A stretch of DNA of 64,000 nt from JBMOGA01 sp049318625 (GTDB lineage: Bacteria > Pseudomonadota > Alphaproteobacteria > Rhizobiales > Hyphomicrobiaceae): assembly GCA_049318625.1 (NCBI GenBank), contig JBMOGA010000015.1, positions 4,035 through 68,034 on the forward strand, given 5' to 3'. Under the pieces are notes generated by a model. That model made no database searches. It saw only the letters and a program-made list of their open reading frames with translations, and was not told where the DNA came from. Positions 62,858-64,000 of this stretch are shown one piece after another. Within the stretch, counting starts at the first letter, position 1. The number at the start of each line of letters is the position of its first letter. The translations under genes were made by a program, and so were the position numbers.

Positions 62858-63757
62858 ATGGATCAGCGATCGACGACGAGAATCGGCTTCATCGGAGCCG
62901 GCATGATGGGTGGCGGCATCGTGTCCTGCCTTCTGAAGGCCGGGTACCCGGTGACGCTGATCGCCCACCGCAACCGCGCGCGCATCGCCGCGCTGGTGGG
63001 GCAGGGGGCACGCGAGGTCGCCTCTCTCGAAGCGCTCGCCAGCGACTCGGATGTCGTGATGATCTGCGTGAACAGCGCCGATACCGTCAGCGATCTGGTC
63101 GCCGCCATGACCCCGGCGCTGGCGCCCGGCACGATGATCATCGATGTCACCACGTCGAAGCCGGAAACCTCGAAGGACCTGGCGGCCCGGCTTGCCGCGT
63201 GTGGTGTGGATTTCGTCGATGCCCCGGTTGTCGGCGGGCCGGCACAGGCCGCCTCCGGCGAACTCGGCACCTTCTTGGGCGGCAGTGCTGCGGCGGTCGC
63301 ACGCGCGCAGCCGATCGTCGCCAGCTACAGCGTCGATGTCCACCACTTCGGTCCCGTCGGCGCCGGCAATACGGCGAAGCTCTTGAACAACTTCCTGACC
63401 GTGGGTTTGCGACAACTCGTGGTCCACGCGTTCCGTGCGGCCCGCCGTCACGATATCGACTGGACGAAACTCTACGCGCTCACCTCCAAGGGGGCCGCCG
63501 CGTCGCGCACGCTGGATCAGCTCGTCGGTGGCGCCATCGCCGGGGACTACACTCGCAACAAGTTCTCGATCGCCAATTGCTACAAGGACATGACCTACGC
63601 CGCGCCACTGCTGGCGGACGATCCGGACGGTTGCGCGATCCAGGCCGCAATGGCCGAGGCCTACGCGCGGCTGGTCGATGCGGGACTTGGTGATCGGCTG
63701 GCGAGCGAGATGCTCGATCCCGACGTCGAGCAGGTCGCGCGCCGTGGCAAGGCCTGA
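62858..63757 (+). CDS. NAD(P)-dependent beta-hydroxyacid dehydrogenase family protein
   Basis: 299 aa. N-terminal Rossmann fold with GFIGAGMMGGGI (residues 10-21), the substrate-loop motif DAPVVGGPAQAASGEL and the catalytic-Lys segment GAGNTAKLLNN place it in the 3-hydroxyisobutyrate dehydrogenase/6-phosphogluconate-like family. Exact substrate unknown. The ATG at 62858 aligns with homologues; upstream in-frame codons look non-coding. It follows the caspase-like gene after 160 bp with no sign of co-function. Confidence 0.85.
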   Translation: MDQRSTTRIGFIGAGMMGGGIVSCLLKAGYPVTLIAHRNRARIAALVGQGAREVASLEALASDSDVVMICVNSADTVSDLVAAMTPALAPGTMIIDVTTSKPETSKDLAARLAACGVDFVDAPVVGGPAQAASGELGTFLGGSAAAVARAQPIVASYSVDVHHFGPVGAGNTAKLLNNFLTVGLRQLVVHAFRAARRHDIDWTKLYALTSKGAAASRTLDQLVGGAIAGDYTRNKFSIANCYKDMTYAAPLLADDPDGCAIQAAMAEAYARLVDAGLGDRLASEMLDPDVEQVARRGKA

Positions 63758-64000
63758 GCCCGGCACCGCTGCGGGCAGAACCGAAAATCTCGGCACCGAA
63801 TCGAATTGAGAGATGGCGACGATCGCGGGCCGCCCGAAACGGCGAAGTCCGTCGGCCGCGCCAAAAGATCCGGCAGCGACTTTCGGCGCGCGCGGCCGGG
63901 TACGGATCAAGGTCCCATCCCGGATCGCCGCACCGGAATTCCCCGTAACAGGCTGTTGAACTTCTCGCCGGCTGACAGCCCTCCGCGAATATGATTCCGT
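63758..64000. other. Right end of the window (243 bp), no gene seen
   Basis: Downstream of the dehydrogenase gene I see no reliable ORF, RNA gene, repeat or terminator. The one open frame here lacks a ribosome-binding site and coding-like composition. Confidence 0.5.

Noticed and set aside
1..64000. CRISPR arrays, insertion sequences, tRNA or rRNA genes
   Set aside because: No regularly spaced repeats, transposase-like ORFs, terminal inverted repeats or tRNA-like cloverleaf sequences were noticed on reading; subtle ones could be missed by eye.

Overview
The window is a nearly complete photosynthesis gene cluster (PGC) from a GC-rich purple phototrophic alphaproteobacterium. The gene order bchFNBHLM-lhaA-puhABC-orf-acsF-puhE-hemA, together with a crtEF-bchCXYZ-pufQBALMC superoperon, resembles Hyphomicrobiales-type phototrophs such as Rhodopseudomonas and phototrophic Bradyrhizobium. 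I do not name a genus. The reaction centre is type II (pufL, pufM, puhA) with a tetraheme PufC. LH1 genes (pufB, pufA) are present, but no LH2 (puc), pufX, crtA or bacteriophytochrome gene was seen.

Layout. 1-6.2 kb is flanking metabolism: the 3' part of a ThDP enzyme gene, an alpha/beta hydrolase, and a likely quinone-detoxification operon (DoxX, VOC protein, FMN reductase, glutathionyl-hydroquinone reductase) divergent from a LysR gene. 6.3-13.2 kb is a carotenoid/isoprenoid module: crtY, crtB, crtW, crtE, type 2 IPP isomerase and crtI. 13.2-19.1 kb carries bchE-bchJ, tspO, a membrane-protein gene and dxs. 19.1-25.5 kb on the minus strand holds bchG, a PucC-type transporter gene, bchP, a small membrane-protein gene and the regulators ppaA/aerR and ppsR. 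25.7-41.7 kb is one long plus-strand operon from bchF to hemA, closed by a clear intrinsic terminator. 41.8-54.1 kb on the minus strand holds cytochrome c2, a membrane-protein gene, pufC-M-L-A-B-Q, bchZ-Y-X-C, crtF and a second crtE. 54.1-60.8 kb holds crtD-crtC (plus) and bchO-bchD-bchI plus a 60-aa ORF (minus). 61.2-63.8 kb is flanking: a caspase-like secreted protein and a beta-hydroxyacid dehydrogenase-type protein.

How it fits together. dxs and the IPP isomerase supply C5 units, and two GGPP synthases supply C20. CrtB and CrtI, each present once here, should make the acyclic C40 backbone. That backbone can go to CrtC/CrtD/CrtF (spirilloxanthin-type carotenoids) or to CrtY/CrtW (beta-carotene and its ketolated products). 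GGPP also feeds the phytyl tail through BchG and BchP. HemA and bchIDH-M-(E or AcsF)-J-NBL-F-XYZ-C-G-P cover most of bacteriochlorophyll a synthesis, with both the oxygen-independent (BchE) and oxygen-dependent (AcsF) cyclases.

Regulation can be read in the DNA. Perfect PpsR/CrtJ palindromes (TGTC-N10-GACA) lie before bchG, before bchC and between crtE and crtD. Near-matches lie before bchE, dxs and bchF. A perfect FNR-type box overlaps the site at bchE, predicting anaerobic activation combined with redox/light repression. Most operon joints are 4-bp ATGA or GTGA overlaps. The crtD-crtC joint is unusual: the crtC frame has no canonical start codon there, and a CTGA overlap takes its place.
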